The notes under the pieces: generated by a model
What the model was told of the DNA's origin: nothing
Seen by the model: only the letters and a program-made list of their open reading frames with translations
Databases searched by the model: none
Origin: Leucocoprinus leucothites
Lineage: Eukaryota > Basidiomycota > Agaricomycetes > Agaricales > Agaricaceae
DNA length: 64,000 nucleotides
Direction: 5' to 3'
NCBI GenBank assembly: GCA_013368445.1
Contig: JAACJO010000014.1
Location: 248,001 to 312,000 of the forward strand
Program-made: the position numbers and the translations under genes
Shown: positions 1 through 12,186 of the stretch, in pieces
Numbering within the stretch: position 1 is the stretch's first letter
Layout of the letters: every line of letters starts with the position of its first letter

Positions 1-1290
1 GCACTTTCGAACTCACCAATCCGACACACAAGGACCCTTTACGTAGGAGACACAGCTGAGATCCAGAAGAGATCCCGAGTTGTGCGGGGACGTGCCCGTC
101 ATTCCTCGGTCCTACCTCCGAGGCAAAGGCGAAAGGCGAATAGCCAGATTCACCCGACAGAAAGTTAAAACCTGGGACGATATCCCTCCCAACTAGCAGT
201 AGCGCTGACTAGAAGGCTCGACGAGCAAGAGAACAATCGCGCCTGTAAAGAAGCGAGAAGTGTATCCTGATGAGTATTCCCCCTATTTGATATAACCAGG
301 TGATGAGGACGAGCTCAAACCAATTTCGCTACGATGTTTTTGGTTGACTGAAGGGGGCGCCGGACCTGAGCCCGCCTGAATATGCACACATGATCAAGCA
401 TTGACTGGCATCAATAGGGTCAACGTACCTAATTACTCCTTCGGCGCCCGTCAACGCAGATTTGTCGAGCTATGCCGAGAAATCTGACTGCTGAACGGAT
501 CAGATTTTACGATTTCGGAGGATCTCTACCAGCGCTTTCCAGCATCCATTAGCTATGTCTACCTTGAAGGTCTTATTACTGTTTCTCATGGGGGCTGACG
601 GTCTTTAGATGAGTTTTATTTTATCTCTCGGATGGGCGGAGAATTCTTCATCAGAAATCTTCGGCGACATCGGAAGTCATGTTCCATGGAGGAGACAGGC
701 CTTTTCTACTTTATTTCTATATGATTCATGACACCTCGGGTTGTTGATCATCCCCTTCGCTTGTTGTTGGAACATGCAGACAGTATCAATCACGAGGCAT
801 TCTATGTCCCGTTAGGCATGGTCGAAGGACTCCAGGCCTCCGAGGTGCGCCATCAGGCCATACAACACTCTTGACAGACTTCCTGTTTATAACAAGCAAA
901 TCAAAAGAAACAAGTAGACCTTCAAGTCGTCTTGCGGTGGATAAAGAACAAAGATTGTGGATACTGGAACCTGTTACAACCCTGAAGGGTCAACCTAATA
1001 CCCTCGTATGTTGCCATCAATATGAAATCTGGATTCCCCCTGTTCCTGTTTGGGGTTCCGATAGAACTTCCTGCCTCCGCCTTTGGAAATTCGGATTACC
1101 AGTGTTCAAGATTCCGATTACCCTTTAGCCAGATGAGTGCAGGTGGACGATCATTTTCGCTATTCTCGCCCAACACGACTGGGGTAACTTGGAAGGTTTA
1201 CACGTGCAGACATGGAGGAACATATAAAGCTTGGATATTCGCAATCTCTCCCTAGCGTCACCCGAACGCAACACCCCCCACCCGCATAAT
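1..1290. other. No recognisable gene; upstream region of the UbiA gene
   Basis: I find no open reading frame with a recognisable family signature on either strand and no spliceable chain of exons. Short open stretches begin with non-ATG codons and have no low-complexity or domain character. The last 70 bases carry the probable core promoter of the prenyltransferase gene. The rest could be a decayed gene or simple intergenic DNA; I cannot tell which. Confidence 0.5.
1221..1229 (+). promoter_or_regulatory. Probable TATA element of the UbiA gene
   Basis: The sequence CATATAAAG lies about 62-70 bases before the chosen ATG at 1291. Spacing and composition fit a fungal TATA element. The match is short, so support is modest. 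Confidence 0.4.
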
Positions 1291-2727
1291 ATGTCTAAAG
1301 TCAAAGGAGAAAATACTGCCCTCCTCAAGAAGGCTGACCTCCAGCCAGCCGAACAGGAACCTCGCCCCAAGTTTCCTCTATACTTATTCCCTGCTTCCGT
1401 CTCCCCTTACCTAGAACTTGCGAGAGTGGAGAAGGTATGAAAACTTTAAGAAAACTACCGCGTGCTTCTCATATTCTAATTCCGCGATAGCCTACCGGTT
1501 TCATTCTGATGTTTTGGCCCTTCGGTATGAGTAACTGGTTCCTTCCGAGAGGTCCCCTAATTTCACGCTGCTTCTAGCCTGGGGCCTCACAATGGCCGCA
1601 TATCGCACGAGGATGCCTTGGAATGAATATTGGTGGTCAATATTCAATAGCGCGGTTGCTGCCGTCATTTTGCGTATCTCCGCCTGCACCGTAAACGACA
1701 TTTTCGACCGTGAGTTGGACGCTGGTGTTGGTACGTTCGATGTAGAGATAGATCACGAACCTCTTAGCTGAATAACAACTTACAGCACGTACCAAGCAAA
1801 GACCGCTTCCGAGCGGAAGGATTTCAGTATTTGCTGCGAGCGTTTACCTTCTCGTACAATATGCCATGGGGCTAGCTTTCTTCTTGGCGACTCTGCAGGG
1901 AATCGCGTACGACTGGTTTCTCTTTCTTTCTACATAAAACGCTCATACACGTTATCAGGCTATACGTTGCCGTGTTCCAACTCCTCCCTCTGTACGACGG
2001 TATTCTCCATTAATATCGTAGCCCATTCTGATCTCCATCCAGTTTCGCCATTTATCCCCTCATGAAGCGCTTAACGCACTGGCCACAAGCATGGCTAGGA
2101 TTTGCCATGAACTTCGGTTTCATAACTGCCTGGATTGCAACAACCGGTAGTATCAATGGAGAGCTTCTGGGTGTCGCCATGGGAGCTTGCTGGTGGTGAG
2201 CACTTCTACTACTAGTAGGACAAAATCACATATTTCCCTGCTTACATGTTTGGACATTCAGTTGGACGATGCTCTATGGTACATCATTCATATATCTAAC
2301 TCCAAACAAACGACTCATCTCAAGTTTTGTAGATACTATTTATGCCTGTCAGGATATCCAGGACGATATCAAGATGGGTGCTAAATCTACCGCTATCCTA
2401 TTCGGCTCGTGGATTCGCCCTTTGCTCGTTCTTATTGCATCTGGCTTCATTATCTTATTGACCATCGCTGGGATCGTAAATGAACAAGGGTGGCCCTTCT
2501 TTGTTATTTCTGTTTGTGGTACTACTGCCCACGTGGTTTGGCAATTCCTCACTGTAGATTTGAACACTCCTGAAAGCTGTTGGCGTAAGTGATCACTGCA
2601 GTTAATCACGGTCCAGACACTAAAACTCGTTTATCCGCAAAAAGGAAACTTCAAGCGTAATGGTCATCTTGGCTGGCCATTATGGGCTGGGTTGATGCTG
2701 GACCACCTGCTTTCTGCTCGGCGCTGA
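1291..2727 (+). CDS. UbiA-family polyprenyltransferase (COQ2-like)
   Basis: Integral-membrane prenyltransferase of about 329 residues, assembled from exons split by seven or eight short introns. Both hallmark Asp-rich motifs are intact: NDIFDRELD at about residues 99-107, followed by ARTKQRPLPSG, and DTIYACQDIQDD at about 219-230. These bind the Mg-diphosphate of the prenyl donor. The N-terminal PTGFILMFWP segment and the C-terminal KRNGHLGWPLWAGLMLD segment match the 4-hydroxybenzoate polyprenyltransferase layout. Known family members transfer an isoprenoid chain to an aromatic ring, in mitochondria for ubiquinone or in endomembranes for meroterpenoids. The start at 1291 is the first ATG in frame; upstream in-frame codons are non-ATG. 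No terpene or polyketide partner gene lies nearby, so housekeeping COQ2 is the simpler reading, but a specialised aromatic prenyltransferase is possible. No frame breaks were seen. Confidence 0.85.
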
Positions 2728-3089
2728 GATATCCTTTCCCTGGTTCCTCGTCTGGGTGCAAGGGAATCACCAGCTTAATGCACTACGCGCCCGCCCTCGT
2801 GTCCTCTTACAGGACTTAACGTTCAATGGTGGATAAGACATTGTATTATACATAATTGTTCCCTCTCCGGTCTCTATAATATTATCTGCGGAATAGAAAT
2901 TTCATTTGGCTATTCTAATTCGCCTGAAAAGCAGAGGACAGAACATGTAATTTGCAACTTCTGGGAGGGGCGCAGCGGGCATGAGTCGGTTGATTAGCGA
3001 GTCGGCTTCATAACTATTCCGCTACTCGTGAAGGTCTATTTTTGACTTTGGATTAAACTAAAATCAGGTGCTGAATATCGGCAACAAAA

Positions 3090-3173
3090 TGGACACTGTG
3101 GGAATTGAACCCACGACCTTTCGCAAACACATAAACATGCGAAGCGAACGTTATACCCCTAAACCAAGTGCCC
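3090..3173 (-). tRNA. tRNA-Ala (anticodon CGC) with a 12-base intron
   Basis: On the minus strand the acceptor arm GGGCACT pairs with AGTGTCC. It contains the G3:U70 wobble that is the alanine identity element, and the discriminator base is A73. The T arm is GTGGG-TTCAATT-CCCAC and the D arm contains GGTTTAGGGG. The anticodon stem TTCGC/GCGAA encloses TTCGCA, giving anticodon CGC (3139-3141), which reads GCG. A 12-base intron (3126-3137) sits after position 37, the canonical eukaryotic place. Without the intron the cloverleaf closes completely. The 3' CCA is not encoded, as expected in eukaryotes. Confidence 0.9.
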
Positions 3174-4321
3174 TTTATTTTGCTTTCCTCGCATGAACAT
3201 AAGCCCAAACAATCATGCCTTCGATGCTAGAGGTAAGATACATCATACTCTCCCAAAGGCACTTAACTTCGAGTTCGCTTCATGTTCCTGATGGATTGAG
3301 AGAACGTATTTAACCGTACTTCGTCTATGATAATTCCCGACTTCTCAGATCTCTCGCCCTCTATCATCATTCGGTCGCGATCGAATCACATAACTCCGAG
3401 TCGCCTTTTGCGTGTGGGCAGGCGCGGCGGCGAATCCTGATCACGTTGGGTGTAATCGACACGAGAATTTGTGTCCTTTCTACTAGCTTCTACCGCAGTA
3501 CCAAGTGATATCAACGGTGAATCAAGAGACGCCTTGACTCCAGCATAATAATTGTTAAGCGCTGACACCTCCGTACTTAGCAATTTATACAACATAGCCC
3601 AACTGCGATCCAGGAGTGTAAGCATGCTTCGCCGAGGCGCTCAACACTTGCAATGTCGCTTGTTGATACCAGGGCTACATCTGATCGTTTCAGACAGCCT
3701 CATTGATCGTTGTGGTATGAGCCTCGGGCCCGGAGACGCCGAGTAACATGATTATTATCAGTTGGGTCTTCCACCTGACCAGTGCTCACGGAATGGTCGG
3801 GGCCCGACTATGCGCTGGGATATTGGATCATGATCATATTGGATCCATTTCGAGGGTGGGCGCTAGCAGCGGTTGATTGCTTAAAAAGTAAGTGATAAGC
3901 AGTAGCCTGGAGCATCATTGTGATTCGTGACTATCAAAATCACGACAATGGTGAATTAGGAACTGAAGCACTCCTAGCCAATTTTTGCGACTTGTGGCTC
4001 ATTTGAGTAGCCGATATTCCAGTAAAGATCTTCAAGTTTCTGTGAAGAGAATCGAAAGAGACTTTTAATGATCACGGATTTCTAGGGATTTCTATGCCGA
4101 GTCAAGATCCGATAATCCATATGGACAAGGTCATAATGAGAATCCTCGAGATTACAAAGGAGGAAAGATCAAAGCAGAATATTTCGAGACTAGAAAATAT
4201 TGAAGAGTAATTATAAAAACCAAGGCAATCAAACGGATTGATAAAGAGGGAATACAAGTACACAGCTTACAAGGAAGGACGGTTGAACCCCGATATTCTT
4301 CGTCTCAGTCATAGCATCGCA
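3174..4321. other. Intergenic region between tRNA-Ala and the FHA gene
   Basis: No gene is supported. Open stretches here, for example on the minus strand at 3386-3625, lack an identifiable domain and do not extend by splicing. The right end is the 3' flank of the FHA-domain gene. Confidence 0.5.
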
Positions 4322-7300
4322 TTATGTGGTCCTGGTACGAACACGAGTCGTCCGCGTCGTCCGGGTTTTTGGCTGAGCAGCGGTAGTCGCCTCCTGCGTC
4401 TCCTGCTTGACTGGCACCGTCTTTGTTTTCCTCGTAGCCCGAACCTTCACCACCACTCCTTCATCTGCATCTCCCATATTACCTGCCGATGTTCCATCTC
4501 CAGGAGCATTCTCTTTATCAACTTCTACTTCCGTGGCCGCTGGTGCCGTAGCAGGCGTCTTCCGAGCCCGACTCCTGGTAGGCGCTGGAGTCTTCGCCGT
4601 TGTCTTGGCAACTGTTCGAGTCTTTGTAGAAGCCTTCAGGACTTCATTTGTAGACTCTTCTTGTTTGACAGCTGCTCGCGGTTTGCGAGCCTGAGCCGTA
4701 ATCTTACTAGGTTGTGGAGCTGCATCTGTAGGCGCCTCTTCAGAATCGTTAAATGCATTGAGTGGATCGTCGGCTTCGGGACTGTCGGCCTGAGCCTGAG
4801 CCTGAGCCGTCTTCGTACCACGAGTCCGTGTGGTCGTGCGCTTCGTAGGGCCATGCTTCTCCTTCTCAGCACCAGCTGCGACACCAGCTGCTTTACTAGG
4901 AGCACGCCCGCGGCGGGCAGGAGCAGCACCATCGTCTTTCTCTTCCTTGACCGTAACCTTCCGCAGGTTGCGCCTGGGTGCAGGGGCGGGTTCTTCCTCG
5001 ACGGTTGGGGTCTTCCGACCCCGTCTTGTGGGCTGAGACTCGTTGGATTCGGTAGTGGGCTTGCGGGCTCTTCTGGACTGAGTTGTGGCTGTATGAATCA
5101 GAGGCTCCTCTTGATCTGCTGTTCGTGTGGGTTTGCGGGTGTTACGCTTGGGTGCATCGGTACCAGGAGCCTCAGAAGCCTCTTCGGGCTCTGCCGTTGC
5201 TTTACGAGTCCTTCGAGTCACCGGTGGGAGTGTCGGCTCCGAGGGAGGCTGAGGACTTCGACTCCTCGTGCGAGAGAGGGAGCGCCTTGTAGGCACTACA
5301 ACCTGCGAATTTTCCGATCAAAAGAAATGGGGTGAGGTCATCGAATTGAGGTTATCACACTGCATACCGTTGTAGAACGTGATCTTTCGTCATCCAGCTG
5401 TGCATCGGTTGCTGTTTCTTTAACGATAATCGGAATAGCAGGAGCACCATATACAGCCGGCTCTTGAGACTTCTCTTTGATTGCTCGTACCTTTCTGAGG
5501 TTCTTGTTGGGGGATCGCAACAGCACAAGCGGCTCAGAGTTGACATCCACGGCCATCGCATTCTCATCATTCTCCTTGTTAGAGTCGTCTTCAGGCTGTA
5601 AATCCACATTATCGTTGAAAGGATTTGCGTCATCAGAGGGATTTATCGGGTGCGATGTAGGTAGGCCAAACGTGCTGCGCCTCCTCTTCATACCCTCGAC
5701 AGTCTCTTTCATTCGTTCGAGTAAACTGCGGGTATCCAACTTCTCGTCTTCCTCATCAATACTTAATCGTCTGTCAACCTCTTCAACCGGCTGGCTCGAA
5801 GCTATCTTGGTGGGAGATACCGCCCGGAACGGATTGTTGGCGTCATTGAATCCCGATTTAGTTGGAGATGCGGGTGCTTTGGAAGGTGACATCCCAGGGA
5901 TTCCACCTGCGAAATAGGTATGTGAATCCGTACGGAGTGCACTGCGTCTACGCTCTTGTATCGCCTGAGGACATCAGAGTCAGTCTCAGCCTCATCTGAC
6001 TGAGATCAAGAAGTATGACCACTACTTACCTTTCGTTCTTCTGCACTCACTTCTAAACGAGAGCGCACAGGCGACGCTTGAGCTTGCCCGAGATTCTGCA
6101 ACCGGTGCGGAGTTCCGACTGTAGCACTGGACTCGACAACGGGTACCGGAGCCTCGCTCTTGAGAGGCACAACCAGATCCCGAACCCGCCAAGCAGACTC
6201 AAGGGGAACTCTCCTAGCCTCACCACCCATGGAGTAACGAACGGGAGGTCCACCTCCCAGACGACCTCGCGATGGTTCAAGGCTCTGTCCGCGGTCGAAC
6301 GGACCGGATTTCTGCCCAGCTTGGGGAGTCATGAAAGAACCCAAAGGACGACGAATCGGAGTAGGTTGATGCAAAGAAGGCAAGGCTTCTGGTTGATCCT
6401 GAGCCTCCTCCCTCTCGGTTTCCTCATCATCTTCTTCCGAGCTTTCCTCTGGCTCTTCGTGTTCCGCCATTTCGTCCTTCGCAACCTAAAGGACAAGTTA
6501 GTTTAGGGAGCCAGAGATAGGTAGTAAAGTACCTCGGCATCTGTTGGACTTGAACTTCTGAAAGGCCACAGTTTCTCGAAACTCTTTCTCCACAGTGATT
6601 TCCGCTGTTCTTGGTCTCTTTCATCTCGGATTTCATCTTCATCGCTGTCCGTCTCCTCGTCCGAGCGTGGATAGTCGTCTTGTTCGTCGTGGTCAGGGTG
6701 ATGAGTGGCAGGTTCTTCGTTGCTGATGTCAACATTGCCAATAGTATCCAGGACCTCCATCTCCTCTTCCCTCTCCTCTTCTTCTTGCTGTCGCTGCTTT
6801 TCATGTTCAATGACTCTTCGTTGTGCGCTACGTATAAGCACCGCTCGATGCAAAGATTGCGATCTTCGCCGTTGAGGTGTCTTCGGTTGCTGAACTTGTA
6901 TGGCTGGTTGAGGCAATGGTGCTTCAATGTCTTCAAGAATTACGAGATCCTTATCCTCCTCAACCACGCGAGGATGATCACCATCTACCAGTACAATTTC
7001 TTGATCTTCATCATCTTGAGCTTCATCCTCTTCCTGAGGCGCGGGCGGATTTGGCGGTCTAGAAAGCATGGAAGATTTTACTGGACTTCGAAAAGCATTC
7101 TTCATGGGAGAGCGGAGTATCTTCAAATTTTCCCGGGGATCCTTGGAAGGTCGCGGCGAAAAGACTTGTGCAGAATGAATCATAGAAAGTCTCAATCTGC
7201 GGTTGTTCCCTGTTGGAAAGATTAGCAATTGGAATCCTTGACGGACGGACATCACGGACGAGCTGGGGTGGCGAGCAGAGCAGCCCGCATCTCCTTGGGT

Positions 7301-7704
7301 GGGTATGAGAAACGGAAACGTTTGCCATGTATCTCAATTTCTGAGTCATTTAAGAGAGGGATCGTGGTTGGCTGTCCGCCAGGTGTTCCATTGGGATAGA
7401 TTTTACATCCGTCTACGAGTAGGCCTGCACTCCCGAGAACAACTAGGAATGCCTATATCATGAATTCAGTACCTCAGTCCGGCTAAATGAAGGATGAGCT
7501 GACCTTGCGATCCGTGAAGGTAATCTTGCAATGAACGAGGTTGATGTCCGGGTAGTAAAGTCGGACACCGCAGTTCGGGTCTCGCCCAAATGTTAGCTCT
7601 TCAGTGTCAATTCCAAACGCTGTGACGACTGTGTCGACCTCTTGACGCTTCATGAGGCTGAGGGTTCCATAGCGTCCTATTTGGCTGAATCCGCTGGTGT
7701 CCAT
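4322..7704 (-). CDS. FHA-domain protein with a long charged, proline-directed-site-rich tail
   Basis: Six exons (7504-7704, 7260-7452, 6533-7209, 6030-6485, 5368-5964, 4322-5302) sum to 3,105 bases, an exact 1,034-residue frame. Residues about 24-125 form a forkhead-associated domain. It has the FGRD turn at 39-42 and NLVHCKI where most FHA domains have SxxH, then IPLLNDSEIEIHGKRFRF. FHA domains bind phosphothreonine peptides. The rest is disordered: acidic runs, many S/T-P sites (RSPMK, RSPVK, ASPTK, VSPTK), a KENDEN-like stretch, and about a dozen basic (R)RxRK(P/A/T)T units in the last 325 residues. N-terminal FHA plus a long CDK-site-rich basic tail recalls Ki-67-type chromosome-periphery proteins. 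That is architecture only, because I see no diagnostic Ki-67 repeat or clear RVxF phosphatase site. A nuclear or chromatin role is inferred. Confidence 0.8.
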
Positions 7705-8189
7705 GGCGGCAAGAATGCAGTTTGCGTAAAGTGAACAGACGCGCCAAACTCAAACGCGCAAGGTTGATTTACACGTGATCTATATTCGACTCATAACGTG
7801 ATTGTTTGAGAATTCCAGTTTTAGAAACTTATTTAATGGGCATCGGTAATTATAGAAAAGAACTTAGCAACCAGCCAATGATTAATGATGCATGGTGCAC
7901 TGCATTGATATACTTCATCTCTAGCGCGCTCAGGATATCAATACTCCTAACAAGTCGTTGATGACACCTGCAACGAGGTTCCGATCTCGGACATATGCTC
8001 TCACGACTACTACCACCTCAGAATGTCTAAATGATCTGTTCTTCGGAGGATACAAGAAAACATACCACAGCCACTGTTTCTTCCAAATCTACATGAACCA
8101 TTTCGAACATCCCAAACTTCTCATGTCCATAAGATCCACGTCATATCCAAGTCGTCTCATCTTCCTCACCCTCGCTTCCCCGACCCCTC
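7705..8189. other. Divergent intergenic region, FHA gene / first 7TM gene
   Basis: About 485 bases separate two divergently transcribed genes, so it should hold both promoters. It is AT-rich in the middle. I see no convincing TATA box or other gene. Confidence 0.4.
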
Positions 8190-9368
8190 ATGCCTCTCGC
8201 ATTCGATATTCCAGTATTTAGATTCGGAATCGTCTTCGTATCCAGCACGCTTTATGGCCTCTTTTTCATTCTATTTGTACTCTCGGTCCTCATTCTTCAT
8301 CAACAAAATAAAAAGCTAAGTCTGGGATGCACTTCGAGTACAAGTGTATACCTGGCCTTCAGCTACATGACACTCGTTGTTTTGACTGCCGTACGTATGC
8401 TATATGATGCCGCCTAGAGCACAGAACATCTAACGACCTACAGGTGTGGGCCATTTCCGTTGTTATGTGCTTCAAGCCTGCTTTAGTCGACGCACCCTAT
8501 ATTGAGAATTATAATCCCCTCATGTTTTCGCAACATATCATCGGATATCTCGCAGCCATTATTGGTGATACAGTCATGGTATGCCTCCATATGACTTTGC
8601 ACTGCAATAAATCCATCAATCTGACAATTATAGACATACCGTCTTTACATTATCTGGGACCGAAAAAGAATAATCCTTTACATTTCTGCCATCCTCCTCC
8701 CCAGCGCCATTGGTGAGGCTGTGCTCATCCTCATCATATCAGAACTTCACTCATACTGCCCCCATGATAGGATTCATTCTCTGGGGTGTGATCCACTACG
8801 CAATGTTCGGCCAAGTGAATCAAATACCGAATATCATTCTCGCGTCTATGACAATTAGGTTTGCTCCTCCTGCCACCCTTTTCACTGTAATCGCTGAAAG
8901 GATTTCAGTGTCAATGTCAGCTGCACATCACTCATCGTATGGAAGATATGGGACCGGAATCGACTAGCGAGAGCCGTAGGGGGCGAGAAAGTTGTTCTCG
9001 TGCGTAAAGATTTCTTACAAGTTCAAACATTTCCTCAGTTGTCTAACAGCGTCTCCTCGCGATCCTTGTGGAGAGCTCTGCACTCTACACGTACGCCCTC
9101 CCTCCTGCATTACATTGACTCGTCACTGATCAAGTTCCTCAGAGGATGGATATTCATATTTTTAATCACACATTTTCTTGACATTGACCTCTCACAGGTC
9201 TTCCTTTATGGGCTCCCGCACGTTGCCGGTATTGCCTCTATGCTCATCAATGTGCGAGTCGGCCTCGGTTGGGCTGTAGGGGAAGAAGGTCGATCAACAC
9301 GATCCCTAAGTGACTCTATATTCGCACGAAGTCGGCCGAGTCACGATTCTATCACCATTGATGTATAA
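8190..9368 (+). CDS. Orphan 7TM protein A (receptor-like)
   Basis: Seven exons (8190-8390, 8444-8578, 8634-8712, 8771-8858, 8909-8999, 9050-9090, 9143-9368) give 286 residues with no frame break. Seven hydrophobic segments are visible. Family landmarks in order are: STLYGLFFILFVLSVLIL (first helix), TYRLYIIWDRK after helix 3, SLIVWKIWDRNRLARAVGG before helix 6, LVESSALYT, and SMLINVRVGLGW as the last helix. The tail contains GEEGRSTRS and ends in ITIDV, probably cytosolic and Ser-rich. This is a basidiomycete-expanded 7TM family without a known ligand. It is not the STE3 or STE2 pheromone type. It heads a tandem run with the next two genes and has the same internal exon sizes (79, 88, 91, 41 bases) as its neighbour. 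A receptor role is inferred from topology. Confidence 0.8.
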
Positions 9369-9528
9369 TTCGAAGTGTGTCAACATACACTTGTAGGGAC
9401 ACTGGGACGTGCAACATCGAAATTGATCAACAGATTTTTCCTTGTGGGATTTCGACTCGTATAGAGTATATTCCTTATTTGTATATTCGGCTAATGATTT
9501 AGTACTTTTGTGTAATATCTTGCGCTAT

Positions 9529-11400
9529 CTGATTCAACAGTATTCAAAGTCTCATCAATGCCTTTCCACTCAAAGATCACGTTTAGGTGATACCGCAACC
9601 TAGCGTGAAATCAAAGGGGGCACCTCGATGGCGTTGACGGAGGTGTTGGTCGTAATTGATACTGTGATGGTTTCCCTAAAAGTGAATGATTCCGTTCTCA
9701 GTGATGATCCTCGCACTACTAAACCTCGACTCCTGGGTAGCTTCAGACGAAAATAGCCTGATGTTTGATCTTGAACATTTGAGCCGTGGGTTTTCCATAG
9801 AGCATTCGTATATAAGAACCTCTTAAATATTTGACTGAGAAGCCCAAACCTCTCATTGCAGTGCCTGCCTGGGTGTGACTGAGTCGCCACCCATTATGCT
9901 ACCTTCCTTTCTTTCTGCCTTAGATAATATTGGCTTGCTTTTTATTTATAACACACTGTATGGTGCCTTTATGATCCTCTTCATTCTCTCGGCCTTGGTC
10001 CTACACCATCAATCCGAACAAAACAAGCGCCGTTCTTCAGGTTCCTTTGGAACAAGGGTCTACCTTACCCTCGGTTACGTTCTCTTCGCGCTGATTACAA
10101 CAGTATGTCAATTGTTCCTTGTTATTGGACATTCTCATCTTGAAATTTCTCAAAGGGATGGATTTTCCATTGGATAATGTTTTTACACCCAAACCTTGCA
10201 ACAGGGGGAGACCAGACGGCTGACTGGACATCCACATTTCTGTTCCTACAAGGCATAGTTGATGACGTCGCAATTTTTGTGGCAGATTTGATTCTAGTGA
10301 GTTGCTTGAGTTGAATTCATTTGTGGATATATTGTCGCCAACCGGATCATGTGTGAAGATATATCGCCTTTATATTGTATGGAACCGGTCAAAAACCATA
10401 CTTTGCCTCGGTGGAGCTCCGATTGTGGCCTATGTCGGTAAGCCAATTGTGTTTTTGAGTGGCCTCTTTTCATTTCGAAAAGTTCTCTTCATTCCCTACA
10501 TTGTCATCCCCGCCAAAACCAAGCATTACTGGGAGGCTGGAGTTGCGATCATGTCGTTCCTCAATCTCGGGTATTTCTTGTTCCTTTCAAACTGGTGTAT
10601 AACCTAAAACTATTGCAGCACCAACATTGTGGTTACAATTCTGATCTCTTACAGGATTTGGACCACGAGCCGGCTCACACGAGCTTTGGGAGACGGGAAA
10701 GTCATCATTGTACGCAATTGTCTCGTTCTTTCTGCAGTATATTAATACTTGTGCTACTGAAACAGAAGGTAATCGCAATCGTAGTCGAAAGCGCTGCTCT
10801 TCAGACGTGAGTTGTACCCCATTGATTAGTTCTCGAGCATACTTAGCGACATCCTAAAGGATGTGGATGGTTACCTATTCAATCCTCCACGTCCTTAGAT
10901 CAGATGCCTCCTATATGGTTCTATACAGCCTCCCACCCATATCTGGAATTACGAGCTCACTGGTGAATGTACGGGTTGGTCTTGGATGGGCCACCGGAGA
11001 GGAAGGGCGCTCAGTTCATACACTCACCCATTCATCTTTGAGTGAATCAGAATTCCAACGTCACGAAAGCTTCATGGAATAAGCTCATTTCTCGGAGGGT
11101 GATGGTGAGCATAAGAGGCGTTCGCTCTTTATATCCTGGTAGGGCTTGCAATACCCTCGAACCTTTTGCGTCTTTATCTAAATATTTTGGCAACAACTTT
11201 GATCACGCTCGTTTTTTAGTACTGCTGATTGTATGGACTAATGGAAGTAGACATCACGATATGAATTGTATGGCTCGAGTAGAATAAAAATTTTCGGAGG
11301 AATGGACTATGGTTTCGAGCGGTGGACAGAACTGATGACGACACCTATCATCGTACAAACTGAGGTCGAACATGGAAGGTTGATCTCACACGTGTGCCAG
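9529..11400 (+). repeat. Tandem-duplication unit 1 (contains 7TM gene B)
   Basis: From about 9529 (TCTGATTCAACAGTATTC) to about 11400 this stretch matches 12187-13985 in the same order and orientation, including promoter, introns and 3' flank. The match in exon 1 of the enclosed gene is nearly complete, so the duplication is recent. A further matched segment, about 12066-12145 versus 14011-14090, shows that unit 1 also carries roughly 650 bases (about 11400-12066) absent from unit 2. Confidence 0.8.
9896..11082 (+). CDS. Orphan 7TM protein B
   Basis: Seven exons (9896-10102, 10216-10296, 10359-10437, 10483-10570, 10619-10709, 10766-10806, 10860-11082) give 269 residues, intact. The start is the first true ATG; the frame is open upstream only through non-ATG codons. 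Landmarks are NTLYGAFMILFILSALVL, IYRLYIVWNRSKTILCLGG, SYRIWTTSRLTRALGDGK, VVESAALQT and SSLVNVRVGLGW. The tail reads GEEGRSVHT then SLSESEFQRHESFME, Ser/Glu-rich and likely cytosolic. Paralogue of gene A and near-twin of gene C. Function is unknown; chemosensing is inferred from topology only. Confidence 0.8.
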
Positions 11401-12186
11401 CACGTTGATCAGATATACATAGTGTTTCAAGATGAAAGGCTGATCTTTGCCAGGTTTGTCATTTTTGTCAGCAGGTGAGAGACAATACATGGAAAGAAAT
11501 ACATGTTAACAGTGCAAGAGTAAGTGGATTGGCATGAAGAGTTATGGGCGAAAGCCCGAAAGGGCTTCCCTGTCCGATCGGCGGCGGACAAATGAGACTT
11601 GGCTGCGATCGGGTGGGCGGGGCCTATTCTCGACGCGGTTAAGTCTCACTTGACGCGTTTCCACCTGGCTGGACTGCGTGTCAGGTGGGGAATAATTGGA
11701 TGTGGTGTGTGGGTGAAGACAGATGCCAAACAATGGGCAGTCCGGTCCGTCGTGGTGGTAGTAATGAAATAGATTACGGAGGATTACGGTCGACTATGTT
11801 ACATAAGCAAATCAGGTGATAAATCTGCCGACTAAGTATATCTGGACTTGTGTATCTATCTGCCTAGAGATATCAGTCTAAGGGTGATACCGGTGTTATG
11901 GTGTCAACAGTAAGGTGAGGGGTGGGGCCCCGTAGACTTTGATTCATCCTCAGATCTCGGGGCATCAGGGAATTCCGGAAATTTCAAAAAATAATTTGAC
12001 CTGTTATATTGGACTATAAGTGAGAGGTTCCGTGATCAGGCCAAACAATTGTTTCTGGGATTCCCTGGTGCGCCTCAACTATACCATCACTTACTTGAAG
12101 CCAGTCTCCCCTTAGATCTGGCTACAACTCTCAAGTTGAGGATATCGGCTGATCATTTACTTATGTGTGATGACTCGTGCTACTAG
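11401..12186. other. Intergenic segment within the B/C duplication, partly unique to unit 1
   Basis: No gene is supported. A GC-rich patch at about 11545-11720 interrupts otherwise AT-rich DNA and has no counterpart after gene C. It is either an insertion into unit 1 or a deletion from unit 2. I see no terminal repeats or transposase code. Bases about 12066-12145 recur at 14011-14090. Confidence 0.5.

Noticed and set aside
4238..5335. 365-codon plus-strand open frame
   Set aside because: It is the antisense shadow of the last exon of the FHA gene; composition (Ser/Arg/Leu) is that of a reversed low-complexity frame.
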